Below the pieces are notes generated by a model, which was given only the letters and a program-made list of their open reading frames with translations, was not told the DNA's origin and ran no database searches. Positions 17,445-26,159 of a stretch of DNA of 64,000 nucleotides are shown one piece after another. Every line of letters starts with the position of its first letter. Position 1 is the stretch's first letter. The stretch is from NCBI RefSeq assembly GCF_002285795.1, contig NZ_CP022961.1:2856001-2920000 (forward strand), read 5' to 3'. Source of the DNA: Plantactinospora sp. KBS50 (GTDB lineage: Bacteria; Actinomycetota; Actinomycetes; Mycobacteriales; Micromonosporaceae). Position numbers and translations under genes: made by a program.

Positions 17445-18809
17445 ATGGCTCGACGGCACTTCGTCCGGATCGTCCCGCTCGCCGTGCTCACCTCGCTGGT
17501 GCTGACCGGCTGCGCCGGTTGGGGTGGCGGGGTCAGCGGCGGCAGTAGCAGCAGCATCAACGTGCTGATGGTGAACAACCCGCAGATGGTGGACCTGCAA
17601 CGGCTGACCGCCGACAACTTCACCCGGGAGACCGGCATCCAGGTCAACTTCACGGTGCTGCCGGAGAACGACGTCCGCGACAAGATCAGCCAGGAGTTCT
17701 CCAGCCAGGCCGGGCAGTACGACGTCGCCTCGCTGTCGAACTTCGAGATCCCGATCTACGCGCGCAGCGGCTGGATCGCGCCGCTGGACGGGTACCTCGC
17801 GGCCGACCCGGGCTTCGACCAGGACGACGTGCTCGGGCCGATGACCCAGTCGCTGACCGCCGACGACGGCAGGATCTACGGCGAGCCGTTCTACGGCGAG
17901 TCCTCGTTCCTGATGTACCGCAAGGACGTGCTCGCGGCCAAGGGGATCACCATGCCGGAGAACCCCACCTGGCAGCAGGTGGCGGACATCGCCGCGGCCA
18001 TCGACAACGCCCAACCCGGGATGCGGGCCATCTGCCTGCGCGGGCAGCCGGGCTGGGGCCAACTGTTCGCGCCGCTGACCACGGTGGTCAACACCTTCGG
18101 CGGCACCTGGTTCGACCAGGACTGGACGCCCCGGGTGAACGCCCCCGAGTTCCGCGCCGCCACCCGGTTCTACGTGGACCTGGTCCGCGCGCACGGCGAG
18201 GCCGGCGCCGCCCAGGCCGGCTTCACCGAGTGCCTCAACAACACCGTCCAGGGCAACACCGCCATGTGGTACGACGCCACCTCCGCGGCCGGCTCGCTGG
18301 AGGCCGCCGACTCGCCGGTCAGGGGCCTGATGGGGTACGCGCCGGCGCCCGTGCAACGCACCCGCAGCTCCGGCTGGCTGTACGCCTGGGCGTGGGGCAT
18401 CCAGCAGGCCAGCCAGAAGAAGGACAACGCCTGGAAGTTCATCTCCTGGGCCTCCGGCCGGCAGTACGAGGAACTGGTCGGCACCCGGCTCGGCTGGTCC
18501 CGGGTGCCGGCCGGCAAGCGGGCCTCCACGTACCAGAACCCGCGCTACCTGGCCGAGGCGGGCGCGTTCGCCGAGCCCACCCGGCGGGCCATCGAGAGCG
18601 CCGACCCGCGGAACCCGGGGGTGCAGCCCCGGCCCGCGATCGGCATCCAGTTCGTCGACATCCCGGAGTTCACCGACCTGGCCACCCAGGTCTCGCTGGA
18701 CGTCAGTTCCGCGATCGCCGGCCGGCAGAGCGTGCCGGCCGCCCTCGACAAGGGACAGCGGCTGGCCGAGGACGTCGCCGAGCGGTACCAGTCCCGGGCG
18801 AACAAGTAG
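17445..18809 (+). CDS. Polyol (mannitol/sorbitol-type) ABC transporter substrate-binding lipoprotein
   Basis: The 454-residue extracellular solute-binding protein (family 1) carries a lipoprotein signal peptide, ending in the lipobox VLTGC at about residue 22. After removal it would be anchored outside the membrane by the cysteine. The mature part starts with INVLMVNNPQMVDLQ and has the usual QYDVASLSNFEIPIYARSGW, YGEPFYGESSFLMYRKD and WYDATSAAGSLE features of sugar-alcohol binding proteins. The ATG at 17445 follows GGGAGG. It is the first gene of a four-gene operon with two permeases and a polyol dehydrogenase, which is the main reason for the polyol assignment. No ATPase gene is present here, so a shared MsiK-type ATPase elsewhere must energise it. 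Confidence 0.85.
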   Translation: MARRHFVRIVPLAVLTSLVLTGCAGWGGGVSGGSSSSINVLMVNNPQMVDLQRLTADNFTRETGIQVNFTVLPENDVRDKISQEFSSQAGQYDVASLSNFEIPIYARSGWIAPLDGYLAADPGFDQDDVLGPMTQSLTADDGRIYGEPFYGESSFLMYRKDVLAAKGITMPENPTWQQVADIAAAIDNAQPGMRAICLRGQPGWGQLFAPLTTVVNTFGGTWFDQDWTPRVNAPEFRAATRFYVDLVRAHGEAGAAQAGFTECLNNTVQGNTAMWYDATSAAGSLEAADSPVRGLMGYAPAPVQRTRSSGWLYAWAWGIQQASQKKDNAWKFISWASGRQYEELVGTRLGWSRVPAGKRASTYQNPRYLAEAGAFAEPTRRAIESADPRNPGVQPRPAIGIQFVDIPEFTDLATQVSLDVSSAIAGRQSVPAALDKGQRLAEDVAERYQSRANK

Positions 18810-18837
18810 CGGACCGGCCAACGGAGGGCTTAACACC

Positions 18838-19803
18838 ATGAGTGTCGTCGTCGAGGAGGCCAGCGACCGGCGCCAGCGTCCGGCATCCGCCGCCCGCTCC
18901 GGCGGGCCGCGGGCCGCGGCGCAGTGGGTACGCCGGGCGCCCATGCTGCCCGCCCTCGTCTTCCTGATCGTCGTGACGCAGCTGCCGTTCCTGGCCACGC
19001 TGGTGATCTCGTTCACCGACTGGAACGCGTACTACCCGCAGGAGCGCCGCTTCGCCGGCCTGGACAACTTCCGCCGGGTGTTCACCGACGTCAACATGCG
19101 CAACGCGGTGCTCACCACGATCGTGCTGACCGTCGCGGTGGTGCTGGTCAGCCTCGTCCTCGGCCTGCTGATCGCGCTGCTGCTGGACCGCCGGTTCCGC
19201 GGCCGTGCCGCGGTGCGCACGATGCTGATCGCGCCGTTCCTGGTGGTGCCGGTGGCGGCCGCACTGCTGTGGAAACACGCGCTCTACAACCCCGGGTACG
19301 GCCTGTTCAACGGCGCGCTGACCGCGCTGTGGCGGCTGTTCGGCGCGGACCGCCCGCCACAGCCGGACTGGATCTCCAGCATGCCGCTGCCGGCGGTGAT
19401 CGCCGCGCTGGTCTGGCAGTGGACCCCGTTCATGATGCTGATCCTGCTGGCCGGTCTGCAGAGCCGGCCGCTGGACGTGGTCGAGGCGGCCCGGATGGAC
19501 GGGGCGACCGGCTGGGAGATCTTCCGGCACATCACCTTCCCGCACCTGCGCCAGTACCTCGAACTGGGCGGCCTGCTCGGCTCGATCTACGTGGTGCAGA
19601 ACTTCGACGCCGTCTTCACGATCACCTCCGGCGGGCTGGGCACGGCCAACCTGCCCTACACGATCTACCAGATCTTCTACACCGCCCACGACTACGGGCG
19701 GGCCTCGGCCGCCGCGGTCGTGGTCGTGATCGGCACGATCGTCATCGCCACCTTCGCGCTGCGGACCGTGTCCACGCTGTTCCGGGAGGAGAGCGCCCGA
19801 TGA
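18838..19803 (+). CDS. Carbohydrate ABC transporter permease (MalF/SmoF-like)
   Basis: The 321-residue membrane protein has six predicted helices, beginning LPALVFLIVVTQLPFLATLVI. The cytoplasmic EAA loop reads VVEAARMDGATGWEIFRHITFPHL, the docking site for the ATPase. FTDWNAYYP after the first helix is typical of polyol and sugar permeases. It lies 28 bases after the binding-protein gene and its stop overlaps the next start (ATGA). It should form the channel with the next permease. Confidence 0.9.
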   Translation: MSVVVEEASDRRQRPASAARSGGPRAAAQWVRRAPMLPALVFLIVVTQLPFLATLVISFTDWNAYYPQERRFAGLDNFRRVFTDVNMRNAVLTTIVLTVAVVLVSLVLGLLIALLLDRRFRGRAAVRTMLIAPFLVVPVAAALLWKHALYNPGYGLFNGALTALWRLFGADRPPQPDWISSMPLPAVIAALVWQWTPFMMLILLAGLQSRPLDVVEAARMDGATGWEIFRHITFPHLRQYLELGGLLGSIYVVQNFDAVFTITSGGLGTANLPYTIYQIFYTAHDYGRASAAAVVVVIGTIVIATFALRTVSTLFREESAR

Positions 19804-20693
19804 GTTCGATCACCGACATCGCGCCCGTGCCGGCGACCCGGACCCGCTCCGGAGCCCCACGCAGGCGCCGCCGCGAGCGCGGTGGCCTGCTGCTGAGCAT
19901 CGTCGCCTGGCTGGTCGGCATCCTGTTCGTGCTGCCGGTGCTGTGGATGCTGCTGACCTCGCTGCACAGCGAGCCGGCGGCGGCCACCAACCCGCCGTCG
20001 CTGGCCGCCCCGCTCACCCTGCAGGGCTACCGGGACTTCTTCGGCGTCTCCAGCGGGGCGAGCCCGTGGCCGTCGCTGGCCAACTCGCTGACCGCGAGCC
20101 TCCTGTCGACCGGGCTGGTGCTGCTGCTGGCCCTGCCCGCCGCGTACGCGCTGTCGATCCGCCCGGTGCGCCGCTGGACCGACGTGCTGTTCTTCTTCCT
20201 GTCCACCAAGATGCTGCCGGTGGTGGCCGGCCTGCTGCCGGTCTACCTGTTCGCCCAGCAGGTCGGTCTGCTGGACAACATCTGGCTGCTGATCGTCTTC
20301 TACACCTCGATGAACCTGCCGATCGCGGTGTGGATGCTGCGCTCCTTCCTGGCCGAGGTGCCGGTGGAGATGCTGGAGGCCGCGGCGATGGACGGCGCCG
20401 GGCTGACCCGTACGCTGCGCGCCGTGGTGGCGCCGGTCGTCATGCCCGGCATCGCGGCGACCTCGCTGATCTGCTTCATCTTCAGCTGGAACGAACTGCT
20501 GTTCGCCCGGGTGCTGACCGGCACCGTGGCGCAGACCGCGCCGGTGTACCTGACCGGCTTCGTCACCAGCCAGGGCCTCTTCCTGGCCAAGGTGTGCGCC
20601 GCGGCGGTGGTGGTGTCGCTGCCGGTCCTGGTGGCCGGGTTCGCCGCCCAGGACCGGCTGGTCCAGGGCCTGTCGCTGGGCGCGGTGAAGTGA
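19800..20693 (+). CDS. Carbohydrate ABC transporter permease (MalG/SmoG-like)
   Basis: The 297-residue partner permease has a basic N-terminal tail, a first helix LLLSIVAWLVGILFVLPVLWMLLTSL, and the EAA loop VEMLEAAAMDGAGLTRTLRAVVAP. The segment STKMLPVVAGLLPVYLFAQQVGLLDN is characteristic of mannitol/sorbitol-type MalG homologues. ATG at 19800 overlaps the upstream stop (ATGA) and its own stop overlaps the dehydrogenase start (GTGA), so the operon is translationally coupled. Confidence 0.9.
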   Translation: MSSITDIAPVPATRTRSGAPRRRRRERGGLLLSIVAWLVGILFVLPVLWMLLTSLHSEPAAATNPPSLAAPLTLQGYRDFFGVSSGASPWPSLANSLTASLLSTGLVLLLALPAAYALSIRPVRRWTDVLFFFLSTKMLPVVAGLLPVYLFAQQVGLLDNIWLLIVFYTSMNLPIAVWMLRSFLAEVPVEMLEAAAMDGAGLTRTLRAVVAPVVMPGIAATSLICFIFSWNELLFARVLTGTVAQTAPVYLTGFVTSQGLFLAKVCAAAVVVSLPVLVAGFAAQDRLVQGLSLGAVK

Positions 20694-22168
20694 CCCCGCT
20701 GCGCGCCGGCACGCTCGGCGGGTTACGGTCCGCGCTGCCCGTGCCCGGGTACGACCGCGACCGGCTGCGGACCGGGATCGTGCACCTGGGCGTGGGCGGC
20801 TTCCACCGCGCGCACCAGGCGATGTACCTGGACCGGCTGATGGCGCGGGGCCGCGCCCTGGACTGGGCGATCTGCGGGGTGGGGGTGCTGCCCGGCGACC
20901 GCCGGATGCGGGACGCGCTGGTCGCCCAGGACGGGCTGTACACGCTGGTGACCAAGGCGCCGGACGGCACCCTGGCGGCCCGGGTGATCGGCTCCATCCG
21001 GGAGTACCTGCTCGCCCCGGACGACCCGGAGGCGGTGCTGGCGAGGCTGGCCGACCCCCGGACCCGGATCGTCTCGCTCACCGTCACCGAGGGCGGCTAC
21101 AACTTCTCGCCGGTCACCGGCGAGTTCGACGCCGGCCAACCGGACGTGGCCGCCGACCTGCCGGCCGACGCCCCACCGCGTACCGTGTTCGGGCTGGTCA
21201 CCACGGCGCTCGCGCGGCGCCGGGAGCGCGGGCTGGCCCCGTTCACCGTGATGTCCTGCGACAACATCCAGGGCAACGGCGACGCCGCGCGGCGCAGCTT
21301 CGTGGCCTTCGCCCGGCTGCGCGACCCGGACCTGGGCGACTGGACGGCCGAGCGCGTCAGCTTCCCCAACAGCATGGTCGACCGGATCACACCGGGCACC
21401 ACCGAGGAGGACATCGCCGAGGTGCGGCGCCGCTTCGGGGTGGCCGACCGGTGGCCCGTGGTGTGCGAGCCGTTCACCCAGTGGGTGCTGGAGGACGACT
21501 TCCCGGCCGGCCGGCCACCGCTGGAGGAGGCCGGCGTGCAACTGGTGGCCGACGTCGAGCCGTACGAGCTGATGAAGCTGCGCCTGCTCAACGCCAGCCA
21601 CCAGGCGCTGTGCTACTTCGCCCACCTGGCCGGCTACCGGCTGGTGCACGAGGCCGCACAGGACCCGCTGTTCGCCGACTTCCTGCGCTCGTACATGGAG
21701 CGGGAGGCGACCCCCACGCTGGCGCCGGTGCCCGGGGTGGACCTGGCGGAGTACCGGCGCAGCCTGCTCGACCGGTTCTCCAACGCCGGGGTGCGCGACA
21801 CCGTGGCCCGGCTCTGCGCCGAGAGTTCCGACCGGATCCCGAAGTGGCTGCTGCCGGTGGTGCGGCACAACCTGACGCACGGCGGCGAGGTCCACCGCGC
21901 GGCGGCCGTGGTGGCGAGCTGGGCCCGGTACGCCGAGGGCGTCGACGAGCAGGGCCGGCCGATCGAGGTGGTGGACCGGCTGCGGGACCGGCTGACCACG
22001 GCGGCCCGCCGCCAGCGCACCGAACCGTTGGCCTTCCTGGCCGACCCGGAGCTGTTCGGCGACCTGATCACGCACGAGCGCTTCGTCGCGGCCTACCGCG
22101 AGACCCTGGCCTCGCTGCACGGCCGCGGCGCCCGCGCCACGCTGCGGGACCTGGTCGACCGGGACTGA
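20690..22168 (+). CDS. Mannitol dehydrogenase family protein (long-chain polyol dehydrogenase)
   Basis: The 492-residue protein belongs to the polyol-specific long-chain dehydrogenase/reductase family (mannitol 2-dehydrogenase, fructuronate reductase). The N-terminal NAD-binding region reads TGIVHLGVGGFHRAHQA near residue 25. The family active-site motif appears as MKLRLLNASHQALCYFAHLAGY near 295, with catalytic Lys and conserved Asn and His. SLTVTEGGYNF and VMSCDNIQGNG are also conserved. It oxidises a hexitol imported by the neighbouring transporter to a ketose in the cytoplasm. The GTG start overlaps the permease stop. A perfect 15-base stem follows immediately and probably ends the operon. 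Confidence 0.92.
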   Translation: MTPLRAGTLGGLRSALPVPGYDRDRLRTGIVHLGVGGFHRAHQAMYLDRLMARGRALDWAICGVGVLPGDRRMRDALVAQDGLYTLVTKAPDGTLAARVIGSIREYLLAPDDPEAVLARLADPRTRIVSLTVTEGGYNFSPVTGEFDAGQPDVAADLPADAPPRTVFGLVTTALARRRERGLAPFTVMSCDNIQGNGDAARRSFVAFARLRDPDLGDWTAERVSFPNSMVDRITPGTTEEDIAEVRRRFGVADRWPVVCEPFTQWVLEDDFPAGRPPLEEAGVQLVADVEPYELMKLRLLNASHQALCYFAHLAGYRLVHEAAQDPLFADFLRSYMEREATPTLAPVPGVDLAEYRRSLLDRFSNAGVRDTVARLCAESSDRIPKWLLPVVRHNLTHGGEVHRAAAVVASWARYAEGVDEQGRPIEVVDRLRDRLTTAARRQRTEPLAFLADPELFGDLITHERFVAAYRETLASLHGRGARATLRDLVDRD

Positions 22169-22170
22169 CC

Positions 22171-22208
22171 CGGATCCGGCCCGGAACCGCAGCTCCGGGC
22201 CGGATCCG
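22171..22208 (+). terminator. Strong stem-loop terminator of the polyol operon
   Basis: Perfect 15-base arms at 22171-22185 and 22194-22208 flank the loop ACCGCAGC. The stem begins three bases after the dehydrogenase stop. There is no U-run, which is common for actinobacterial terminators. Confidence 0.75.
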
Positions 22209-22297
22209 CCCGATCGTCGCGCCCGGCCGGCGGTTCAGCCGCGACCGGTACGCGGGTCCAACCCCGGCGGGTCGGGGGTGTCCGATCCGTCCGGGGG

Positions 22298-22357
22298 TCA
22301 GACCCGGTCGGTCGGCGGGTTCAGACCCGGCGGGTCGGCGGGTTCAGACCCGGCCGG
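22298..22357. repeat. 23-base tandem repeat between convergent operons
   Basis: Two full copies and a partial third copy of a 23-base unit begin at 22298, 22321 and 22344 with TCAGACCCGG. Each copy contains a small dyad of the form GGGT-TCAG-ACCC. The last copy overlaps the stop codon of the minus-strand ABC permease gene. It may act as a cluster of weak terminators for the minus-strand transcript. Confidence 0.65.
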
Positions 22358-23624
22358 TGCTGGCCGCGCGCCGCCGGGAGATCGCGTCCACGCTCGCCGC
22401 CACCAGCAGGACCAGGCCGGTCACGATGTACACGACCGCGGAACTCTGGTTGAGCAGACCCATCCCGTTCGCGATGATCGCCACCACCAGACCACCCAGG
22501 ATGGCGTCGGCGATCCGGCCCTTGCCGCCGAACAGGCTGGTGCCGCCGATGACGGCCGCGCCGACGGCGTACAGCAGCGTGGAGGAGCCTCCGGAGCTGG
22601 GCGAGATGGAGTTGTCCCGGCTGGCCAGCAGGATCCCGGCGATGCTGGCCAGGGTCGAGCAGGCGATGAAGCAGATCAGCCGGACCAGCGGCACGTTGAT
22701 GCCGGCCCGGCGGGCCGCCTCGGCGTTGCCGCCGACCGCGTAGACGTGCCGGCCGAACGGGGTACGCGACAGCAGGAACGTCAGGCCGCCGAGCAGCACG
22801 ATCAGCACCGGCACCACCCACGGCACGCCCTTGATGGAGGTGACCGCCGGATTGCGGCTGCGTTCGATGCTCAGGTAGTACGTGGGCAGGGCCAGCATCA
22901 CCGCGACGGCGGCGACCTTCAGCGCCCAGACCGTGATGCCCTGGTTGTGCAGGCCGCCCGCCCGGCGGGTGAGCACGCGGCGCAGCGTCACCACCGCGTA
23001 CACGGCGGCGACCAGGACCATGAGCGCCCAGCCGAGCCAGACCGGCAGGTTGCTGTTCATCACCCGCAGCAGCACCGGGTCGCGCAGCGGGATGGTGCCG
23101 CCCTCGCCGATCAGCTTCAGCATCACCCCCTGCAGGCCGAGGAAGGCCGCCAGGGTGACCACGAACGACGGGATGCCCAGCCGCGCCACCAGCAGGCCGA
23201 GCAGCGTACCGATCACCGCGCCGGTGGCCAGGCAGATCAGCACGCCCTGCCACCAGTTCAGCGCCGGGTGCTGGCGCAGCAGCAGGCTCATCACCCCGCC
23301 GGCGGTGCCGGCGGCGTACCCGGCCGACAGGTCGATCTCGCCGATCAGCAGCACGAACACCAGGCCCATCGCGATGACGATGACGGCCGCGCCCTGGTTG
23401 ATGAGGTTGGCGAAGTTGAACGCGTTGGTGAACGTGTTCGGTCGCAGCGCCGTGAAGACGATGACCAGGGCGACCAGCCCGAGGACGGCCGGCAGGCCGC
23501 CCACGTCGCCGCCGCGCAGGCGGGCCAGGTAGTCGGTGACGGCGGCGCGGACGCCCTGCGACCCGTTGCCCGGCTTCGGCGCCGGCGTGGTCTCGCGGTC
23601 CTCGGTCAGCGTGGATGCGCTCAC
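22344..23624 (-). CDS. Xylose/ribose-type sugar ABC transporter permease
   Basis: The 426-residue permease belongs to the RbsC/XylH (BPD_transp_2) family. About ten to twelve hydrophobic segments are visible, including LPAVLGLVALVIVFTAL and VIVIAMGLVFVLLIGEIDLSAG; the GEIDLSAG motif is diagnostic of this family. VGGNAEAARRAGINVP and GGTSLFGGKGRIADAILGGL near the end are the conserved cytoplasmic and membrane motifs. The length matches XylH-type rather than shorter RbsC proteins. The GTG start at 23624 overlaps the ATPase stop. The transported sugar is a pentose or similar monosaccharide by family analogy. Confidence 0.9.
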   Translation of the reverse strand: MSASTLTEDRETTPAPKPGNGSQGVRAAVTDYLARLRGGDVGGLPAVLGLVALVIVFTALRPNTFTNAFNFANLINQGAAVIVIAMGLVFVLLIGEIDLSAGYAAGTAGGVMSLLLRQHPALNWWQGVLICLATGAVIGTLLGLLVARLGIPSFVVTLAAFLGLQGVMLKLIGEGGTIPLRDPVLLRVMNSNLPVWLGWALMVLVAAVYAVVTLRRVLTRRAGGLHNQGITVWALKVAAVAVMLALPTYYLSIERSRNPAVTSIKGVPWVVPVLIVLLGGLTFLLSRTPFGRHVYAVGGNAEAARRAGINVPLVRLICFIACSTLASIAGILLASRDNSISPSSGGSSTLLYAVGAAVIGGTSLFGGKGRIADAILGGLVVAIIANGMGLLNQSSAVVYIVTGLVLLVAASVDAISRRRAASTGRV

Positions 23625-24574
23625 TGCTCGGCCTCTCCTTCGCGCGGGCTGTCCTCGCCCGGCTCGGCTCCGGCGTCGGTCGACCCCGCGGCGCCGTCCG
23701 GGTCCGGATCGCCGGGGGAGGGGGCCGCGGCATCCCGCCGCGGCGCCGTACCGGATCGCCGGTCCGCCCCGGGCGCCGCCGCACCCCGCGCGGCCGAGCC
23801 ACCCGTGGTGATCAGCTCGACGATCTGGTTCTGGCTGACCCCGTCGGCCGGCAACTGCGCCGCCATCCGGCCCAGGTGCAGCACCGCGATGTCGTCGGCG
23901 ACCGCGAACACGTCGTTGAGGTTGTGGCTGATCAGGATCACCGCGAGACCGTGGTCGGCCAGCCGGCGCACCAGCCGGAGCACCTGCTCGGTCTGCGCCA
24001 CGCCGAGGGCGGCGGTCGGCTCGTCGAGGATCACCAGGCGCGAGTTCCACAGCACGGCGCGGGCGATGGCCACGGTCTGCCGCTGCCCGCCGGAGAGGCT
24101 GGCCACCAACTGCCGCATCGACACCACGGTACGGACGGACAGGCTCTCCAGCGTCTGGGTGGCCCGCTGTTCCATGGCGGCCTCGTCCAGCACCCCCCGG
24201 CTGGTCAGCTCCCGGCCGAGGAACATGTTGTGCACGATGTCGAGGTTGTCGCAGAGCGCCAGGTCCTGATAGACGACCTCGATGCCCAGCGCGTTGGCCT
24301 GCTTGGGCGTCGAAACGTGCACCTGGCGGCCGTCGAACAGGTACCGGCCGGAGTCGAACGTGTGGATCCCGGCCAGGCCCTTGATCAGGGTGCTCTTGCC
24401 GGCCCCGTTGTCGCCGACCAGCGCCGTGACGCGGCCCGCGTGGACGTCCAGGTCGACGTCCCGCAGCACGTGCACCGGACCGAAGCTCTTGTTGATGCCG
24501 CGCAACGAGAGCAACGCCCCCGGCTCGGCCGGTGGGGCGTCCACGGCGGACGCGGCGGTATCCGGAGTCGTCAT
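23621..24574 (-). CDS. Sugar ABC transporter ATP-binding protein (single-domain, RbsA/XylG N-half type)
   Basis: The 317-residue ATPase has Walker A GDNGAGKST near residue 53, the signature SLSGGQRQTV near 160, Walker B LVILDEPTAALG near 182 and the switch HN motif ILISHNLNDVF near 216. Only one nucleotide-binding domain is present, as in FrcA-type proteins, unlike the two-domain RbsA. The last 60 residues are Asp/Gly/Ala/Glu-rich and look disordered. The ATG at 24574 is preferred because GAGG lies five bases upstream; a GTG at 24580 is in frame but has no such site. It lies between the binding protein and permease genes. Confidence 0.88.
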   Translation of the reverse strand: MTTPDTAASAVDAPPAEPGALLSLRGINKSFGPVHVLRDVDLDVHAGRVTALVGDNGAGKSTLIKGLAGIHTFDSGRYLFDGRQVHVSTPKQANALGIEVVYQDLALCDNLDIVHNMFLGRELTSRGVLDEAAMEQRATQTLESLSVRTVVSMRQLVASLSGGQRQTVAIARAVLWNSRLVILDEPTAALGVAQTEQVLRLVRRLADHGLAVILISHNLNDVFAVADDIAVLHLGRMAAQLPADGVSQNQIVELITTGGSAARGAAAPGADRRSGTAPRRDAAAPSPGDPDPDGAAGSTDAGAEPGEDSPREGEAEQ

Positions 24575-24627
24575 GCTCACCTCGGGGACGCGTAGTGGGA
24601 GCGAACGTGCGAACCGCCCGGCGCACT

Positions 24628-24668
24628 CACCGGCCGGCGGTCCCGGTGCGGGGGACCACCGGCCGGTG
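24628..24668 (-). promoter_or_regulatory. Intra-operon stem-loop between binding protein and ATPase genes
   Basis: Arms CACCGGCCGG (24628-24637) and CCGGCCGGTG (24659-24668) pair perfectly, and an inner GGTCCC / GGGACC can extend the stem. It lies just after the binding-protein stop in the transcript. Such stems commonly stabilise the upstream binding-protein message or partly terminate it, so that binding protein exceeds the membrane components. Confidence 0.6.
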
Positions 24669-24688
24669 AGGCGGCGGGGCGGGACGGG

Positions 24689-25786
24689 TCAGGAGACGCC
24701 GTGCTCGCCGCACGCCTTGGCGAAGTCGCCGGTGCAGATGTCGTCCTTGGTCCAGTATCCGTCGGCGATGACGTCCTTGACATTGTCGACGAAGATCGCC
24801 TGCGGGGTCTGCAGGGCCGACGGGACGTCCTTGTTCAGGACGGTGTCCTTGACGGTCGCGCTCGCCACGCTCGCCGCGTCCTCACCCTTGATCAGGGCGC
24901 TGGCCAACTGCGCCGCGGCGTCCGCTTCCTTCTTGATCGCCTTGTAGACGGTCATGCACTGGTCGCCGACAAGGATGCTCTGCAGGCCCTCCTTGGTGGC
25001 GTCCTGCCCGGTCACCGGGACCTTGCCGTTGAGCCCGTTGGCCTTCAACCGGGCGATCACGCCGCCGGCCATCGTGTCGTTGGCGGCCACCACACCGTCG
25101 ATCTTCCCGCCGTTCTGCGTGAAGAGCTGCTCGAACGTGGTGCCGGCCACGGTGGCGTCCCACTTGCCGGTCTGGTCACCGACCAGCTTGTACTGCCCGC
25201 CGTCGATCAGCGGCTGGAGCGCCTCGACGTAGCCCTGCTTGAACAGCGCCGCGTTGTTGTCGGTCGGGTCACCGTTGATGTAGACGATGTTGGCGGTGCT
25301 CTTGCCGGCCTTGTCCAGACAGGTCTTCAGACCCTCGCCGATGAGCTTGCCGACCTGCACGTTGTCGAACGACACGTAGTAGGAGGCCTCGCCGCCCAGG
25401 GTGAGCCGGTCGTAGTCGATCGTCTTCACGCCCGCGGCCTGCGCCTTCTTCAGGCACGCGGCGCCCGTCTCCGAGTCGAGGTTGGTGATCAGCAGGACCT
25501 TGACGCCCGCGTTGATCATGCTCTCGCAGAGCGAACCGAACTTGGCCTTGTCCCCGTTGGCGTTTTGAATGTCCGATTCGATGCTCAGCGCGTCGAACGC
25601 CTTCTTCAGCAGCGGCCGGTCGTTGGCCTCCCACCGCGGCGAGGTCGTGGCGTCCGGAAGGATGACGCCCACCTTCCCCGAGCCGCCCGAGTCGTCGCCC
25701 GAGGAGCCGTTGGAGTCGCCGCATCCCACCAGCGCCACCGCGCTGGCCATCGCCACGGCCACGGCGCCGAGTTGTCTGATCCGCAT
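24689..25786 (-). CDS. Xylose-type sugar ABC transporter substrate-binding lipoprotein (XylF/ChvE-like)
   Basis: The 365-residue lipoprotein has a signal peptide with lipobox ALVGC near residue 22, followed by a Ser/Gly/Asp-rich spacer. The mature domain is a periplasmic-binding-protein type 1 fold: KVGVILPDATTSPRWEANDRP, INAGVKVLLITNLDSETGAA, TIDYDRLTLGG, VYINGDPTDNNAALFKQG, GVVAANDTMAGG and VPVTGQDATKEGLQ. These are typical of XylF/ChvE proteins that bind D-xylose and related sugars. The ATG at 25786 follows GGAGGACTTGAG. It is the first gene of a three-gene operon and should be the most highly expressed. Confidence 0.9.
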   Translation of the reverse strand: MRIRQLGAVAVAMASAVALVGCGDSNGSSGDDSGGSGKVGVILPDATTSPRWEANDRPLLKKAFDALSIESDIQNANGDKAKFGSLCESMINAGVKVLLITNLDSETGAACLKKAQAAGVKTIDYDRLTLGGEASYYVSFDNVQVGKLIGEGLKTCLDKAGKSTANIVYINGDPTDNNAALFKQGYVEALQPLIDGGQYKLVGDQTGKWDATVAGTTFEQLFTQNGGKIDGVVAANDTMAGGVIARLKANGLNGKVPVTGQDATKEGLQSILVGDQCMTVYKAIKKEADAAAQLASALIKGEDAASVASATVKDTVLNKDVPSALQTPQAIFVDNVKDVIADGYWTKDDICTGDFAKACGEHGVS

Positions 25787-26159
25787 CTCAAGTCCTCCAC
25801 ACGTCGGTGCAAAGGGGGCAGCCCGCCGCCGGAACGTGGCGTCGCTGCGGACCCGGTTCCGGCCACTCCGCTGTGGACCGCACCCGAGCCACTGGACTGA
25901 AGTCGTGGCTGTCAAGGTATTTGGATCAAGTGATGTCTGGCTAGATGCGACCGTGATACAGGTTGGTCACGATTCGACGCCTCTGCGATCTGAGCGCTCA
26001 ATCAAGCCGTACCCATCGACCATGTCGGCGCCGGGTCGCGGCGCCGGGTCCCGCCGTCGCGGCGGTCCCGGCCGGCCGTGCGGAGCCCACGCCGGCATGT
26101 CCCGTTGCTCAGCGTCAATGCCCGGACGCGATACGTCAACACCTGGCATAGTTCGCCAG
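25787..26159. promoter_or_regulatory. Divergent control region of the xylose-type transporter, with a TGAGCGCTCA palindrome
   Basis: The region between the binding-protein start and the next gene is lower in G+C than its surroundings around 25905-26000 and holds no credible gene. A perfect 10-base palindrome, TGAGCGCTCA, lies at 25991-26000. Its AGCGCT core is the same as in the LacI-type site at 42422-42433, so a LacI-family repressor is a candidate regulator. No sigma-70-like promoter pair with correct spacing could be assigned with confidence. Confidence 0.45.

Noticed and set aside
22298-22357. CRISPR-like array
   Set aside because: The units are directly adjacent with no spacers, and no cas genes are present.
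25910-25915. TTGACA on the minus strand as promoter of the xylose-type operon
   Set aside because: No -10 element at a suitable distance follows it.
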